From Verrucomicrobiia bacterium (GTDB taxonomy: Bacteria; Verrucomicrobiota; Verrucomicrobiia; CAIQCK01), in NCBI GenBank assembly GCA_026417675.1, contig JAOACV010000179.1, positions 1 through 6,082 on the forward strand: a stretch of DNA of 6,082 nt. The letters are read 5' to 3'. The translations under genes were made by a program, and so were the position numbers. Of the stretch, positions 5,881-6,082 are shown in pieces. Position 1 is the stretch's first letter; every line of letters starts with the position of its first letter. The notes below the pieces were generated by a model. That model worked only from the letters and a program-made list of their open reading frames with translations, was not told the origin of the DNA and did not search any database.

Positions 5881-6082
5881 ATGAACTTCGGCATTTGCTT
5901 GGTGGCGTTCCTTCTGGCAGCCGGTTTGGAGCGGCTGTGGGAGACGGGCGCGAGCCGTCGCGCGGCGCGCGGCGAGAAACGCCAGCCGTGGACGTTCTTC
6001 GTGTTTCTGGTGTTGCAGATGGCGGTCTACGCGCTGACGGCGGTGGAGTATTTCGCCTTGCGCCGGCCGGTGGTGTGGCCCG
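5881..6082 (+). CDS. Membrane protein, N-terminal 67 residues, possibly isoprenylcysteine methyltransferase-like (continues past the right edge)
   Basis: The frame opens at ATG 5881 and remains open to the window end. Residues about 2-16 (NFGICLVAFLLAAGL) are a hydrophobic segment, followed by a basic cytoplasmic-type stretch ERLWETGASRRAARGEKR (17-34), and a second hydrophobic segment about 38-59 (TFFVFLVLQMAVYALTAVEYFA). A short helix, an 'RLxE..xSRRxxR.xG'-like linker and a second helix recall the N-terminus of small membrane methyltransferases of the isoprenylcysteine carboxyl methyltransferase/phospholipid methyltransferase group. Their catalytic C-terminal part would lie outside the window, so the family is only a suggestion. 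An alternative ATG at 5868 opens a different, non-hydrophobic frame that is also open to the edge; the membrane pattern favours 5881. The gene is divergent from pheT across a 191-base gap. Confidence 0.6.
   Translation, partial: MNFGICLVAFLLAAGLERLWETGASRRAARGEKRQPWTFFVFLVLQMAVYALTAVEYFALRRPVVWP

Overview
The window is a G+C-rich stretch of bacterial chromosome. Four housekeeping genes and one structured RNA lie on the minus strand, and one truncated gene starts on the plus strand at the right edge. Nothing looks mobile: I see no transposase, integrase, phage gene, CRISPR array or tRNA. The organism cannot be named with certainty. RNase Y excludes enteric bacteria. High G+C, mostly weak Shine-Dalgarno sequences and a pheT without an adjacent pheS would fit a lineage such as Verrucomicrobiota/PVC, but that is a guess.

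Layout on the minus strand, in the direction of transcription. (1) pheT (5689-3290), the beta chain of phenylalanyl-tRNA synthetase, is complete at 799 residues. (2) A spacer of about 230 bases (3289-3058) has several hairpins; one, followed by TTTT, may terminate pheT. (3) A structured RNA of about 183 nt (3057-2875) is read here as 6S RNA, the small RNA that mimics an open promoter and binds RNA polymerase holoenzyme. (4) rarA (2844-1465) is an AAA+ ATPase acting at stalled replication forks. (5) 5-formyltetrahydrofolate cyclo-ligase (1468-884) overlaps rarA through ATGA. (6) rny (881 to beyond the left edge), RNase Y, begins 2 bases after the cyclo-ligase stop. On the plus strand, a membrane-protein gene starts at 5881 and runs off the right edge.

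6S RNA, rarA, the cyclo-ligase gene and rny look like one transcription unit: there is no gap of more than about 30 bases between them, and two junctions are translationally coupled. This context supports the 6S call, because 6S RNA lies directly upstream of the cyclo-ligase gene in Proteobacteria and close to rarA in Bacillus. Here both genes follow it directly. The unit joins a growth-phase regulator of RNA polymerase, a folate-salvage enzyme, a replication-fork maintenance factor and the main mRNA-decay endonuclease.

The most rewarding item is the 6S RNA. No protein-coding gene explains 2875-3057. Its ends form a long interrupted stem that pairs better as minus-strand RNA. The segment around the expected product-RNA start matches, from memory, the equivalent part of E. 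coli 6S RNA.
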